The position numbers were made by a program, and so were the translations under genes. A DNA stretch of 64,000 bases from Deltaproteobacteria bacterium (lineage in GTDB: Bacteria > Myxococcota_A > Polyangia > GCA-2747355 > JADLHG01). The stretch is from positions 62,001 through 126,000 of the forward strand of contig JADLHG010000006.1 in NCBI GenBank assembly GCA_020848905.1, in the 5' to 3' direction. This document shows positions 1-8,620 of this stretch, one piece after another (the stretch's first letter is position 1; the number at the start of each line of letters is the position of its first letter). The notes below the pieces were generated by a model. The model was given only the letters and a program-made list of their open reading frames with translations, was not told the origin of the DNA and made no database searches.

Positions 1-32
1 CATCGCGCGAAGTCGTCGAGATCACGAAGTAG
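1..32 (+). CDS. C-terminal end of a truncated upstream gene
   Basis: The first bases can be read as the last nine codons of a gene that begins outside the window, ending in TAG at 30-32 (tail SREVVEITK). Every third position in this frame is G or C, as in the neighbouring genes. The tail is too short to assign a product. It could also be chance. Confidence 0.35.
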   Translation, partial: SREVVEITK

Positions 33-114
33 CCGCGCTGAAGCTCCGCGGTGCATCTGGCCAGAGCGTCAGCCAGTCCGGGGCGGAACCCGATCCGTAG
101 CGCCCTGTCCCGCG

Positions 115-1947
115 TCAGCGCGCGGAGGCCGAGGGGCGAGCATACGGATCGAGGCCAAAGGCGCGGGCGTTGTTACGCCACCAGTAGTCCCACCACTCGG
201 GCGCCTTCGGCGTGTCGGAGAAGACGGCCTGCAGCGGTCTGTCCCCGCTCGTGAAGAGCAGCGCCGTGGACGACCGCTGGAGCGCGTCGCGAACGCTCGG
301 CGAGGCCACCTCGCGAATCATCTGCCGCGTCGTCGCGTCTACCACGATCACGCCATCCTCCCGGGCGGCGGAGAGCAGGTTCGAGAGCGCCGCGTCGAAG
401 CTCTGCCGGCCGTTTCCCTGGTTGTAGGTCTGTAGCCAGGGCAGGACATCGGTGCAGACCACGGCGTCGAAGCGGCCGTCGGGTCGCCGGGCCGTGATGT
501 CCTGCTTGACGATCCGGAGCTGGCTGCGCGCTGCTCGGCGCGGACGCGAGCTCTTCGTGAGCGTGTCGACCACGGTAAGTCCTTGACGGTCGACGCGATA
601 GGGCCAGCCTCCGAAGTGCTCGAGGGTCATGCTCTCGGAAGCGCCGGAGAGGCGATCGCCGAACGGGCTGCCGAAGCCGCTGTACGACGGGCGCAGGGCC
701 ACCTCCGCCGTGAGCTTCAGGTGGCGCCCGAAGAGCTGGCGGACCTTCCCCGCGGAGGCGAGGGCGAGGAGCGCCTTCTGATAGCCGCGGTCCTCGGGCT
801 CGCCGGCGGCGAGGGTGGTCGCGTGACGCTTCTCCAGCGATTGGATCGTGCGCCGCGAGCCGCGCGCGTGCTGCTGACTGACCTCTTCCAGGAGCAGGCC
901 GCCCCCGATGCTCAGACGATCTCCGCTCAGCGCGTAGTGTGGCGCAACGTCGCTGGTCACGACCTCGATCTGGAGCTCATCGCGGAGAAAGCGCGCGAGG
1001 GCGGGCGGGACGGTCGGGTCCTTGGCCAGTCGCTCGGCCGCGTCCTCGGCCATGGAGAGCAGCGCCAGAGGCAGCGAGAGGTCGTCGGCTCCCACGCTGA
1101 ACAGCCGCAGGCTTCGTCGTCCGGAGGCGTGCGCCTGTCGGAGCAGCACCGGGAGCTTGCGATACATGAGGTCCAGGTAGCCGGCCTGAGACGAGCCCCA
1201 CCAGTACCGCGCGTTGCCTCCGACGTCGCGATAGCCGTTGGCCCGTCGGTCCCGCCAGGGCGCCACGCTCTTTCTGGGCGGTCGCGCGGGGCCCTGCAGC
1301 CGGACGATGGGATTCCATCGGTCGTCGGGGCGGTGTAGGACAGTCACCGGCGCGTCGAGCGCCCGTTCGAGCTCCGTCAGCGTGCCCGCGCCGAGGCAGA
1401 GCGACCTGACCTGGCGCGTGAGCCGTCCGGCGAGCTGCGGGTGCCCCCCGTCGAGGAGGAACCGACGCGCGTCGAGGAGGTTCATTACTTTGCCGGTCGT
1501 CGGGTCCACGACGCTTGGATCGGGACGCGCGCCCGTTCGGGCGTACTCCTCGAGGACGCGGCGCAGGCGAGCCGGCGTCCCCTCCTGCATGGCCTGGCGC
1601 TCGACCTCGAAGAGCAGCTCGCAGCACCCGTCCTTGGGGCTCAGGAATCTGTGCCTCGTCAGCGCGTCGATGATCGGGTCGCGGCGGAGCGTGGCCAGCG
1701 GCGCCCCGTCCCGCATGGACTGGATCCGGGACAGCACCGCCTTGGCGGCGAGCGCGCGCGGGTCGCTGCCGGTCGACGCCTTCTCCAGCCTCTTCACCAG
1801 CAGCGTCGCGGCGTGGGCCACGTCGCGCCCGGTTCTCCCCCAGGCGGGGCGACCGCCGGCGGAGAGCACCGTGGCGACCACGAGCGCCTGGGCCAGCACG
1901 ACCGCGTGAAGAGAGCGGGGCATCCGGCTACGTGGTGCAACCCGCAT
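115..1947 (-). CDS. exported protein with a SAM-methyltransferase-like C-terminal domain
   Basis: About 610 residues. The N-terminus has a basic region followed by a hydrophobic segment ending near PAWG, which looks like a signal peptide. The C-terminal half contains a segment (FDAVVCTDVLPWLQ, then DGVIVVDATT) resembling motifs II and III of class I SAM-dependent methyltransferases, and an upstream LFSVGADDLSLPLALLSMAE segment could be motif I. The substrate is unknown. ATG at 1947 and ATG at 1923 are both possible starts, and neither has a clear Shine-Dalgarno site. A 10/12 sigma-54-like match (1936-1951) overlaps the start region. An exported methyltransferase would be unusual because SAM is cytoplasmic, so the fold may be degenerate or the N-terminus may be a membrane anchor facing in. 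Confidence 0.65.
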   Translation of the reverse strand: MRVAPRSRMPRSLHAVVLAQALVVATVLSAGGRPAWGRTGRDVAHAATLLVKRLEKASTGSDPRALAAKAVLSRIQSMRDGAPLATLRRDPIIDALTRHRFLSPKDGCCELLFEVERQAMQEGTPARLRRVLEEYARTGARPDPSVVDPTTGKVMNLLDARRFLLDGGHPQLAGRLTRQVRSLCLGAGTLTELERALDAPVTVLHRPDDRWNPIVRLQGPARPPRKSVAPWRDRRANGYRDVGGNARYWWGSSQAGYLDLMYRKLPVLLRQAHASGRRSLRLFSVGADDLSLPLALLSMAEDAAERLAKDPTVPPALARFLRDELQIEVVTSDVAPHYALSGDRLSIGGGLLLEEVSQQHARGSRRTIQSLEKRHATTLAAGEPEDRGYQKALLALASAGKVRQLFGRHLKLTAEVALRPSYSGFGSPFGDRLSGASESMTLEHFGGWPYRVDRQGLTVVDTLTKSSRPRRAARSQLRIVKQDITARRPDGRFDAVVCTDVLPWLQTYNQGNGRQSFDAALSNLLSAAREDGVIVVDATTRQMIREVASPSVRDALQRSSTALLFTSGDRPLQAVFSDTPKAPEWWDYWWRNNARAFGLDPYARPSASAR

Positions 1948-2356
1948 TCCATGTCGCGATGGGGCCCACGCGGGGGTCACCGGGGGTGGCGAGAAGGGAG
2001 CTCTCCCGTCGGAGATCGGGGCCGCGACCGCGTCCCGCGCCGCAAGACCCGAGGTCGACCGACCTCGCCTGGGCGCAGGCTGCGGGACGTGTGCGGCTCT
2101 CGCGGTGGGGTCTCCTGACCCCTCGTGGCGGAGGGGCCAGCAGTTTCCAGCGACACGGATCTATCGGACCTGTCGCGCGAAGCGTTCTGCGTCGCACGCG
2201 GGCGGACCGCGGCGCGTCTCCGTCGGTGAGCTCGAGGAAGGATGAGGCCATCACCGCCAGATCGGGCCCGCCTCCGAGGCGCGTTAGCGCTGGCAGGCCC
2301 CTTGCTTCTATTCGGTCCGGCCAATGAAAGCACTCTACCCAGCCAAGGAGGTCTTC
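1948..2356. other. divergent intergenic region
   Basis: About 400 bases between two divergent genes. Its open frames are rich in Arg, Pro and Ser with no plausible start context, so I see no gene. The only recognisable signal is the sigma-54-type site near its right end. Confidence 0.5.
2291..2306 (+). promoter_or_regulatory. sigma-54-type promoter for the lipoprotein at 2357
   Basis: TGGCAGGCCCCTTGCT matches TGGCACG-N4-TTGCW at 11 of 12 positions, with exact GG-N10-GC spacing. Predicted transcription start is near 2317, about 40 bases before the GTG at 2357. Confidence 0.6.
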
Positions 2357-3907
2357 GTGACGCGATGGGCAGCAGCGATGCTGGTGGCGTGTACCGCGGC
2401 AGCCGGATGCGAGGCCGTCGTCTCGAGTCCCCACCAGGTGGTGGCGAGCCTGCACCTGATCGCCGACGGTGACCAGCTCGGCGGGCTCGTGGCCACCGAG
2501 TGCGTCGCGCTGCACGGCGCGGCGAGCTGCGGCGCGAACGCCTATCCGAACGCCCTCGGCTGCGACACGATGACCGTCCAGATCCGGGCCTCGGGGGAGA
2601 CCCACATCCGCTGCGAGGCCGCAGGGAAGGTGATTCGCGAGGGGCTGGCCACCGTCGCGGACTCCGTCCCGGTGATCTGCAAGGCCTCGCAGGACCTCTC
2701 CTGCCAGCTCTGCGCCGACATCTACGGGCATACGGTGGTGGATACGTGCAACGATCGCGGCTCGCAGCTCTTTCGCACGGCGGGCGGCGCCTGGGGTGGA
2801 GAGGCGCAGAGCGGCATCCCCGGGGTGGGCCTCGGAAGCGAGCCGCTGCTGCCCGCCGGAGCGGTGCAAACGCCGAGTCAGACCGTCGAGGAGCCTTCCA
2901 CTCCGGTGTCACCGGGGTGCGAGCCTGCAGCCGCCGGGGTCCTCTTCGCGAAGAAGCTGAACGCCGTGCTGAAGTCCGAGGAGCTTCAGTTCTCGTGGTC
3001 CGTTCCGGGTGGGCAGGCCGCGGCGAGCAGTAAGTGGGGGCTCGAGGGGAGCGGCGGCAAGGATGCCTGCACCGCCTGGCAGGAGTCGCACGGCGAATAC
3101 ACCCAGTGCTGGAGCAACGAGCCCGGCCATTGTCACTGCACGGACCAGGGGGCGATGGTTCCCGCGGGGCAGGGCAAGCAGACCTGGTTTCCTGCCGGCA
3201 AGACCGTCTGCAAGTGCGCCCGCATCAACATCCAGGCCTTCCGCGAGGCGTGCGCGGAGATCCCGCCCGCCTGCACCAACCGCGCGGACTGGGTCGCCAA
3301 GCTCGTCACCGCCTACGGTCAAGGGACCGCGTGGCTCTTCGCGAAGGCCAAGAGCGACGGCGGGGCGAAGTGCGTGGGCTCGCCGCTCGTGCTCGACCTC
3401 GGCAACGACGGGGTGGCGCCGACGTCGATCGAGCAGGGCGTGCGCTTCGACCTCGAAGGGCTGGGTGCGCAACGCACGGCCTGGATCAAGGGGGACGACG
3501 CGTTGCTCGTGATGGACCGTAACGGCAACGGCCGCATCGACGGTGGCGCGGAGCTCTTCGGCTCGGGGACGCTGGTGCACGGGGTGCCCGCGGCCGACGG
3601 CTTCCAGGCCCTCGCGGTGCTGGACCTGCCGGCGCACGGCGGCAACGGCAACGGGCTCGTCGAGGCGGGGGACCTGCTCTTCTCCGAGCTCGCGCTCTGG
3701 AGCGATCGCAACGGGGATGGCCAGGCTCAGCCGGGCGAGCTCCGCGGGCTCGAGACTGCCGGCGTACGGGCGCTCGAGATCGCGCCCCAGAGCCGCGCGC
3801 ACCGCTTCGACGCCCACGGCAACGACCTTGGCCTCGCCGCGCGCTTCCACTTCGCCGACGGACGCTCCGCGGTCCTCGTGGACGTCATGTTTCGCACCGA
3901 CCGGTGA
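2357..3907 (+). CDS. putative lipoprotein with EF-hand-like calcium-binding repeats
   Basis: About 516 residues. The start is the GTG at 2357, with AAGGAGG at 2345-2351. The next residues form a lipoprotein signal ending in AAGC. The Cys-rich middle gives way to a C-terminal domain with Asp/Asn-Gly loops: DRNGNGRIDGGAE near residue 387 and DRNGDGQAQPGE near residue 450. These resemble EF-hand or dockerin-type calcium loops and the calcium-binding C-terminal region seen in some haemolysin-like secreted proteins. A role at the cell surface or in the outer membrane is inferred; no enzymatic motif is visible. A sigma-54-type promoter lies 50 bases upstream. Confidence 0.75.
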   Translation: MTRWAAAMLVACTAAAGCEAVVSSPHQVVASLHLIADGDQLGGLVATECVALHGAASCGANAYPNALGCDTMTVQIRASGETHIRCEAAGKVIREGLATVADSVPVICKASQDLSCQLCADIYGHTVVDTCNDRGSQLFRTAGGAWGGEAQSGIPGVGLGSEPLLPAGAVQTPSQTVEEPSTPVSPGCEPAAAGVLFAKKLNAVLKSEELQFSWSVPGGQAAASSKWGLEGSGGKDACTAWQESHGEYTQCWSNEPGHCHCTDQGAMVPAGQGKQTWFPAGKTVCKCARINIQAFREACAEIPPACTNRADWVAKLVTAYGQGTAWLFAKAKSDGGAKCVGSPLVLDLGNDGVAPTSIEQGVRFDLEGLGAQRTAWIKGDDALLVMDRNGNGRIDGGAELFGSGTLVHGVPAADGFQALAVLDLPAHGGNGNGLVEAGDLLFSELALWSDRNGDGQAQPGELRGLETAGVRALEIAPQSRAHRFDAHGNDLGLAARFHFADGRSAVLVDVMFRTDR

Positions 3908-3949
3908 CGCGCTCGCCCTCGAGGCGCTGAGCCCCGTCTGCCGATCTCA

Positions 3950-5668
3950 TCACTGATAGAAGAGCGCCACGGAGGCGTAGCGCACGAGCACCTCGGGGGC
4001 GCCGGCGCCGACCTCGAAGTCCAGCCGGAACGAGCGCTCGAAGTCGATGGCGTCGGTGAGGATATGCCAGCGCAGGAGGGAGGCCTGGCCCCGGGCCTCG
4101 CGCGCGTCCTTCGGGTCGTACTGCACGAAGTTCGCGGCGCTCAGGGCGTGCGCGTAGCGACCGTTCCAGAAATACCAGCCGCCGTTGAAGTAGTCCTCCG
4201 TGCCGTCCCCTCGGATGCGGACCTCCCCGTCGATGGTGCCCCGCTCGTCGCCCTCGAGGCAGTTCAAGGGGTGCGGGAAGATCTCGTTCGCCGGGTCGGG
4301 CCGGCAGTCGATGGAGAGGAGCGTCCCGACGTAGGTGCCGCGGCCGGAGATCTCCGCCACGAGGTGACGTGCGCCGGGGACGAGCGGTGGGATTTGCTCT
4401 CGCACCTGCGCGCGCAGTCGGCCCGCGCTGGCTGCCGGGGCCGTGCGGTCGCCGGCCGCCCGGACCGCGAGGGAGACGGGCGCGTCTCCCCGGTTGCGCA
4501 GGGCGAGCCGCGCCCCGCGGACGAAGGGCATGGGGAGGCGGAGCGAGAGCCGCCACCCGGACCGCGTGCGCGTCACGCGCAGGGGCAGCGTACGGAGCTC
4601 GCCGAGGGCACGGTCGCTGGCGAAGAGCGCGCCGAGCGAGACCTCGAGCGCGGGCGTCGGCTCCGTGTCCCACGAGGCCTGCAGGTCGAGCGCACCGAGG
4701 GACGCGAGGGCACCGTCTCCGTCGAGCTCGAGTTCGAGGAGCTCGATCGTTCCGGGTCCGGCGATCTCGAACAGCGGGGTCGTCCTGGCCGGGGGCGCGA
4801 CCAGCCGGCGGTCGATCCAGGTGAGCTCCTGTCCCTCTCCGGGGTCCTCGAGGCCCCCGCCCGCAAGGAGGGCGCGGGCGAGGCCGGAGCGGGCCGCAAC
4901 CTGGCTCGGGTCGAAGGGGAGGGTGGTCTGGCCCGCGGGCAGGTGCTGCACGCCTACGTGGTAGTAGTGCAGCTTGCTCGGAACCAGTCGATCGAGCACC
5001 ACGCGCACCTTGCTCTGGAAGCTGATGGGGAGGTAGCTCACCGTGGTGCCGGAGCGCCACCCCGCGAAGGGTTCGCCGAAGAGGGGATCGCGCCCCTCGG
5101 CCCAGTCGCGGAGCCGGCCGCGATAGACCGGTCTCGTGAGGTCGTCGACGTAGATCGCGATCGTCTCGTCGGCGAGGCCGACGATCGCCGATCCGGGCTT
5201 TTCGCTTTCCAGCAGCGTGCCGATGGAAACCTTGATGCGCGAGATGTAGCCGGGCCCCTCGTCGTCGGCGAAGATCAGGTAGCCCGGGATACCTTCGGTG
5301 CACCGTTCGGGCTGCGCGACCTCTTGATAGAGCAGCGGCGCTCGCCCGCCGCACACGGCGACGAGGTTGTTGAAGTCCTTGTTGCCGCTGGCCACGAAGG
5401 GATAGTCACGGCGTTCGGCGTCGGCGCCGGAGCCTTGGGCGTAGCGTCGTGCTCCTGGCACGGGAAGCTCCCGCCAGGCGCCGAGCGCCGCCCAGCCGAC
5501 GTCGATGGGGCCGGGCGGGGGTTCGCAGCCGTCGAGCCCTACGAGGAGGCCGAGCGCGAGCAGACCCAGGCTGCCGCACGTAGCGCGCGCGGCAGATCGG
5601 GGCCGTGCTCGCCGCGCCAAGGTCCTACGCCTTGGGGTGGCGGTGCCGCCGCCGAAGCTGCCGAGCAT
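3950..5668 (-). CDS. DUF2961 (GH172-type) lipoprotein
   Basis: About 572 residues. The motif GDGTEDYFNGGWYF near residues 487-500 is characteristic of the DUF2961 family, which includes glycoside hydrolase family 172 enzymes acting on fructofuranosides and arabinofuranosides. A central beta-rich region fits the jelly-roll fold of that family. The N-terminus has an Arg-rich stretch, a hydrophobic segment and a GLDGC lipobox, so the enzyme is probably membrane-anchored in the envelope. The true start may lie inside the Arg-rich part. It follows the gene at 5691-6491 by 22 bases and probably shares its sigma-54 promoter. The substrate is not predictable. Confidence 0.75.
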   Translation of the reverse strand: MLGSFGGGTATPRRRTLARRARPRSAARATCGSLGLLALGLLVGLDGCEPPPGPIDVGWAALGAWRELPVPGARRYAQGSGADAERRDYPFVASGNKDFNNLVAVCGGRAPLLYQEVAQPERCTEGIPGYLIFADDEGPGYISRIKVSIGTLLESEKPGSAIVGLADETIAIYVDDLTRPVYRGRLRDWAEGRDPLFGEPFAGWRSGTTVSYLPISFQSKVRVVLDRLVPSKLHYYHVGVQHLPAGQTTLPFDPSQVAARSGLARALLAGGGLEDPGEGQELTWIDRRLVAPPARTTPLFEIAGPGTIELLELELDGDGALASLGALDLQASWDTEPTPALEVSLGALFASDRALGELRTLPLRVTRTRSGWRLSLRLPMPFVRGARLALRNRGDAPVSLAVRAAGDRTAPAASAGRLRAQVREQIPPLVPGARHLVAEISGRGTYVGTLLSIDCRPDPANEIFPHPLNCLEGDERGTIDGEVRIRGDGTEDYFNGGWYFWNGRYAHALSAANFVQYDPKDAREARGQASLLRWHILTDAIDFERSFRLDFEVGAGAPEVLVRYASVALFYQ

Positions 5669-5690
5669 GAGCAGCGCGCTCCCGAGCCTG

Positions 5691-6491
5691 CTACGGCGCG
5701 CGTAGGTGGTCCGCGCGCGGGAGCTCGCGCGCGAGCCGTTGGTCGGGGTTGTTGCCCCGGAGGCGCTGCACCGCGATGCGGTGGTTCGTCTGCTGGTCCG
5801 CCCGCTCGTAGAGCCACTTGGCCACGTTATGGAGCAACCGTCCCCTGGGACGGAGGACAGGCCCTCCGGCCGCGCCGAGGTAGATGCTGTAGGTCGCGGG
5901 GCCTTCTTCGCCGCCGTCGAGCACGGCGTTCTGCTTGTGCATCGTCACGAGCGCCTGGCCGCGTCGACCCATGAGCAGCGCGCGCCGGTGGATCGCCGTC
6001 GTGGCGACGCCGTCACCGATCACCCGACCGATCGTGAGCGAGAGGGAGCCGGCGTGCGGGTGGACGACGATACCGAGGCCTGCGAGGGCCTGGAACATGG
6101 ACACACGCGTGCTGTGGGCCAGGGTGGCCGGGACGGGGTTCAGGTTGAGGAGGTACTCGATGGGACCTGCGCCGTCTCCCGCCGCCAGCAAGGCCGCCTC
6201 CCCATCCCTCCGGAGCTTGTAGCCCGTTCCCGCCTCGTAGGGCCTGCCATAGAGTTCGGCGAACCGCCCTTTGCCTCGCTCGAACCAGGGGCCGCTCGCG
6301 CGCCCTTCCATCCAATTCGGGGCGTAAGGGGCCAGGAGCCCTTGCACCTCAGTCCACAGGGAGCCCTGGCCGGCCTGCTCGAGCGCCGCTTTCACGGCCT
6401 CGGTCGCCGCGTGGTGCCATGGCTCCGCGCTCGCAGCGGTGGTCCACAGGGCCGCTACGCACACCACAAGTCCTCTCGCCGAGCGAGTCAT
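5691..6491 (-). CDS. exported protein of unknown function
   Basis: About 266 residues from the ATG at 6491, which has AGGAG at 6500-6504. The N-terminus (MTRSARGLVVCVAALWTTAASA) is a clear signal peptide. The mature part has no motif I recognise. It contains an EYLLNLNPVPATLAHS segment and a beta-rich C-terminal half. Longer upstream start codons are rejected because they would lose the signal peptide and run through the promoter. It is probably the first gene of a two-gene operon with the DUF2961 lipoprotein, read from the perfect sigma-54 site at 6522-6537. Confidence 0.75.
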   Translation of the reverse strand: MTRSARGLVVCVAALWTTAASAEPWHHAATEAVKAALEQAGQGSLWTEVQGLLAPYAPNWMEGRASGPWFERGKGRFAELYGRPYEAGTGYKLRRDGEAALLAAGDGAGPIEYLLNLNPVPATLAHSTRVSMFQALAGLGIVVHPHAGSLSLTIGRVIGDGVATTAIHRRALLMGRRGQALVTMHKQNAVLDGGEEGPATYSIYLGAAGGPVLRPRGRLLHNVAKWLYERADQQTNHRIAVQRLRGNNPDQRLARELPRADHLRAP

Positions 6492-6521
6492 GCCTGTGTC
6501 TCCTGCGATGACCCCGAGCCG

Positions 6522-6537
6522 AGCAAAATACGTGCCA
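6522..6537 (-). promoter_or_regulatory. perfect sigma-54 promoter
   Basis: On the minus strand TGGCACGTATTTTGCT matches TGGCACG-N4-TTGCW at 12 of 12 positions with GG-N10-GC spacing. Predicted start of transcription is near 6511. AGGAG follows at 6504-6500 and the ATG at 6491. Confidence 0.8.
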
Positions 6538-6641
6538 GGGTTGCGCAGCGCCATTGGCTGTGATCTTCGCGTGTTGGCTGACGCCGGATGTCGGGTAAGG
6601 TGGGGTCGCCCGTCCCCGAAGGTGGCTACCCCTACGATGAG

Positions 6642-6660
6642 CCCCGCGGCCGCTGCGGGG
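6642..6660 (-). terminator. GC-rich hairpin, possible terminator
   Basis: CCCCGC and GCGGGG arms flank a 7-base loop, 44 bases beyond the stop of the gene at 6704-7237. There is no T-run, so intrinsic termination is uncertain. Confidence 0.3.
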
Positions 6661-6703
6661 CCGGGGCCCAGAACATCGAACGGGTTGGAAGTCGTACGGT
6701 GTT

Positions 6704-7237
6704 CTAGTTGGACTCGCGGTTCGTCGTGCCCTGGATGGTGAGGCGGCTGAACAACCAACCGAAGAAGCCGGGCTTGCGCTGCAGCGTGATCTTCGCGCTG
6801 GCGAGGTCGACCGACATGGAGGCGACCGGCTGACCCGGCAGGAAGCGCACGTCGATGCGGTCACCGCGCCTCGAGACGCGCGTGCTCGCGACGTGCTCCT
6901 GGCCGAGGCGCAGGGTGGCGGTTGTCATCTCCCGCGTCGACCGAGCGTAAAAGCTGGACCTGTCGATGCACGGGGCGTGGTCTTCGATCACGAGCTCGAT
7001 CCCCGTGGCGGTGGGACGTTCGCCGCGCTGCGCGAGGTACCCCACGCGCGCCTCGTAGCTCCGCTGGAAGGCCCACCGCGTGAAGGTGCCGTAGGCCGTG
7101 TAGTACTGATCCGACCATCCGGTGTTCTTGCGGACGTTGCCCTTCACGCTGAAAGCCCCCGTCAGCGGCTCCGCCGTGGCCACGGCGGAGATTCCGAGGG
7201 TGGTCAAGGCGACGGCCAGTGCGAGCGGACGAATCAT
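6704..7237 (-). CDS. small exported protein of unknown function
   Basis: 177 residues from the ATG at 7237, preceded by AAGGAG. A typical signal peptide (MIRPLALAVALTTLGISAVA, cleavage near TAEP) leads a beta-rich mature protein with many Arg and Thr residues. I recognise no family. The gene is separate from its downstream neighbour by about 210 bases that hold a hairpin and the next sigma-54 promoter. A weak 9/12 sigma-54-like match lies at 7346-7361. Confidence 0.75.
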   Translation of the reverse strand: MIRPLALAVALTTLGISAVATAEPLTGAFSVKGNVRKNTGWSDQYYTAYGTFTRWAFQRSYEARVGYLAQRGERPTATGIELVIEDHAPCIDRSSFYARSTREMTTATLRLGQEHVASTRVSRRGDRIDVRFLPGQPVASMSVDLASAKITLQRKPGFFGWLFSRLTIQGTTNRESN

Positions 7238-7569
7238 GGGACGCTCCTTCCTGCGAGTTCGAGGCCCAGTGGCCCAGCGGCCGAGCTCCGCAACCGGGGG
7301 CGCAGCGTCGGCCACGGGTTCGGTCCGGTCTCCATCGGGCGCTGTAGCAGCTTCCATGCCGGGACCGTTTGTGGGCCCCGGCACGGGCGAGGTCCTTCCA
7401 GCGCCTGGACAACTCGTTGAGATCCATCGCGCCCCGCGAAACGATGCGGGGGCAGGAGCGCGGTTGCCGAACGCGCGGTCGCAGAGACTGCGTGGCGAGC
7501 TCTGGCAGGAGTGGCTGCGGCGCCCGCAATCTGCTGTGGGCAGGTCCTCGGCGGAGGAGCACCGATCGC
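7238..7569. other. intergenic region, minus-strand genes on both sides
   Basis: About 330 bases with no convincing gene. The open frames here are Arg/Ala/Gly-rich shadows. The only signal is a weak 9/12 sigma-54-like element at 7346-7361 on the minus strand. Confidence 0.4.
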
Positions 7570-8307
7570 TCAGAGCGAGAGGAAGGCGCCGAAGAGGAGA
7601 TCCTTGGCTGCAGCGTCGGGCGAGTCCTCGCGCAGGCGCACCTTGCCGGTGCGGCGCGGGTCGCGCTTGGGGAGCGCAGCGCGCGCGGCGCGCTCGGCCT
7701 GCTTCAAACCGTAGGCGCGTACGCCGGTGCGGAGCGCGGCCCCGGCCAGGCCCGCCGGGATGTCCGCGAGGACCGGGTCGTTCAGCACGGCATGCGTCTC
7801 GAAGAAGACGATCCCGAGGCAGGAGAGGAGCCCCGCCGCGAGGTTGAGCTGGTGCGGGTGCTCGGCGATCCAGGTCAGGGCGCGGCTCACGACGTGCCGT
7901 GGCCCGAGTCGCCGATGCGCGGGTCCTTCGAACCTCGCGGCGACGAGGCGCGCACCTCCGTCGGCCATCAGCGCCATCAGGTAGCCCTCGTCGAGGTCGC
8001 CGCCGCTGCCGATCCAGAAGGCGTACGGGGTGCCGGCCTTGGGCGCAGGAAGGGCCCAGCGGAAGAGCTCCTTGAGCCCCGTGATGACCGTCTGCTGGGC
8101 GAAGGTCACGCCCCCCGCGAGGTGCTCGAGTCGTCGGGAAGGCGAGAGGACCAGCGTGTCCGGCGGGAGCGATTTGCGGAGGCGGCTGGGACCGGACGGG
8201 GGGCGCGGCTTCTTCTCGTGGGCCTCGGAGCTGGCGCCGGCGAGGGCGAGCGCGAACAGCGCCACGAGGCAGCAGCGGTACGGGGCGTGACCCGGGCGCG
8301 GAGACAT
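7570..8307 (-). CDS. exported protein of unknown function
   Basis: About 245 residues from the ATG at 8307. The N-terminus (CCLVALFALALAGASSEA) is a signal peptide. The mature part contains a hydrophobic central helix (LAAGLLSCLGIVFF) and an Arg/Lys-rich tail. No family is recognised. There is no Shine-Dalgarno sequence before the ATG. An 11/12 sigma-54 match at 8324-8339 would start transcription only about six bases upstream, so the transcript may be leaderless. Confidence 0.65.
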   Translation of the reverse strand: MSPRPGHAPYRCCLVALFALALAGASSEAHEKKPRPPSGPSRLRKSLPPDTLVLSPSRRLEHLAGGVTFAQQTVITGLKELFRWALPAPKAGTPYAFWIGSGGDLDEGYLMALMADGGARLVAARFEGPAHRRLGPRHVVSRALTWIAEHPHQLNLAAGLLSCLGIVFFETHAVLNDPVLADIPAGLAGAALRTGVRAYGLKQAERAARAALPKRDPRRTGKVRLREDSPDAAAKDLLFGAFLSL

Positions 8308-8323
8308 GGTCGAAGCGGCGATG

Positions 8324-8339
8324 AGCAAGCCGCGGGCCA
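8324..8339 (-). promoter_or_regulatory. sigma-54-type promoter close to the ATG
   Basis: Minus-strand TGGCCCGCGGCTTGCT matches the consensus at 11 of 12 positions with exact GG-N10-GC spacing. The predicted start near 8313 is about six bases from the ATG at 8307. Confidence 0.5.
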
Positions 8340-8576
8340 GGTTCCCCGCGACGGACGGAAGTGATTCTGGTGTGTTGAATCGTCGACCCGGGTCGGACGC
8401 GGCTAGGGGACTTGCCAGCGCACCGGCCGCGGAGAGCCCGCGCCGCACTTCCCGCGCACGAGGCCGCATGTGTCAGGCCCGTGGCACGCGCAGCGACAGA
8501 TATCTGAGGCGCGGGGCTCGGCCGCTCCGTCGAGGAACGTTCGGATCGCGGCCACTTGGCCTGCCCGCGGCGGCTC

Positions 8577-8592
8577 TGGCACATCGGGTGCT
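8577..8592 (+). promoter_or_regulatory. sigma-54-type promoter for the lipoprotein at 8621
   Basis: TGGCACATCGGGTGCT matches at 10 of 12 positions with exact GG-N10-GC spacing. Predicted start near 8603, then GGAGG at 8610-8614 and the ATG at 8621. Confidence 0.5.
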
Positions 8593-8620
8593 ACGCGTTT
8601 TCGGCGCACGGAGGATGACG

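Larger units (their letters stand above)
8308..8620. other. divergent intergenic region
   Basis: About 310 bases between divergent genes. It carries one sigma-54-type site for each side (8324-8339 minus, 8577-8592 plus) and no convincing coding frame. Confidence 0.5.

Noticed and set aside
1936-1951. 10/12 sigma-54-like match on the minus strand before the methyltransferase-like gene
   Set aside because: It has correct spacing but would begin transcription at about 1925, inside the longer candidate gene and only 2 bases before ATG 1923. I left it out of the promoter features; it is mentioned as a leaderless possibility.
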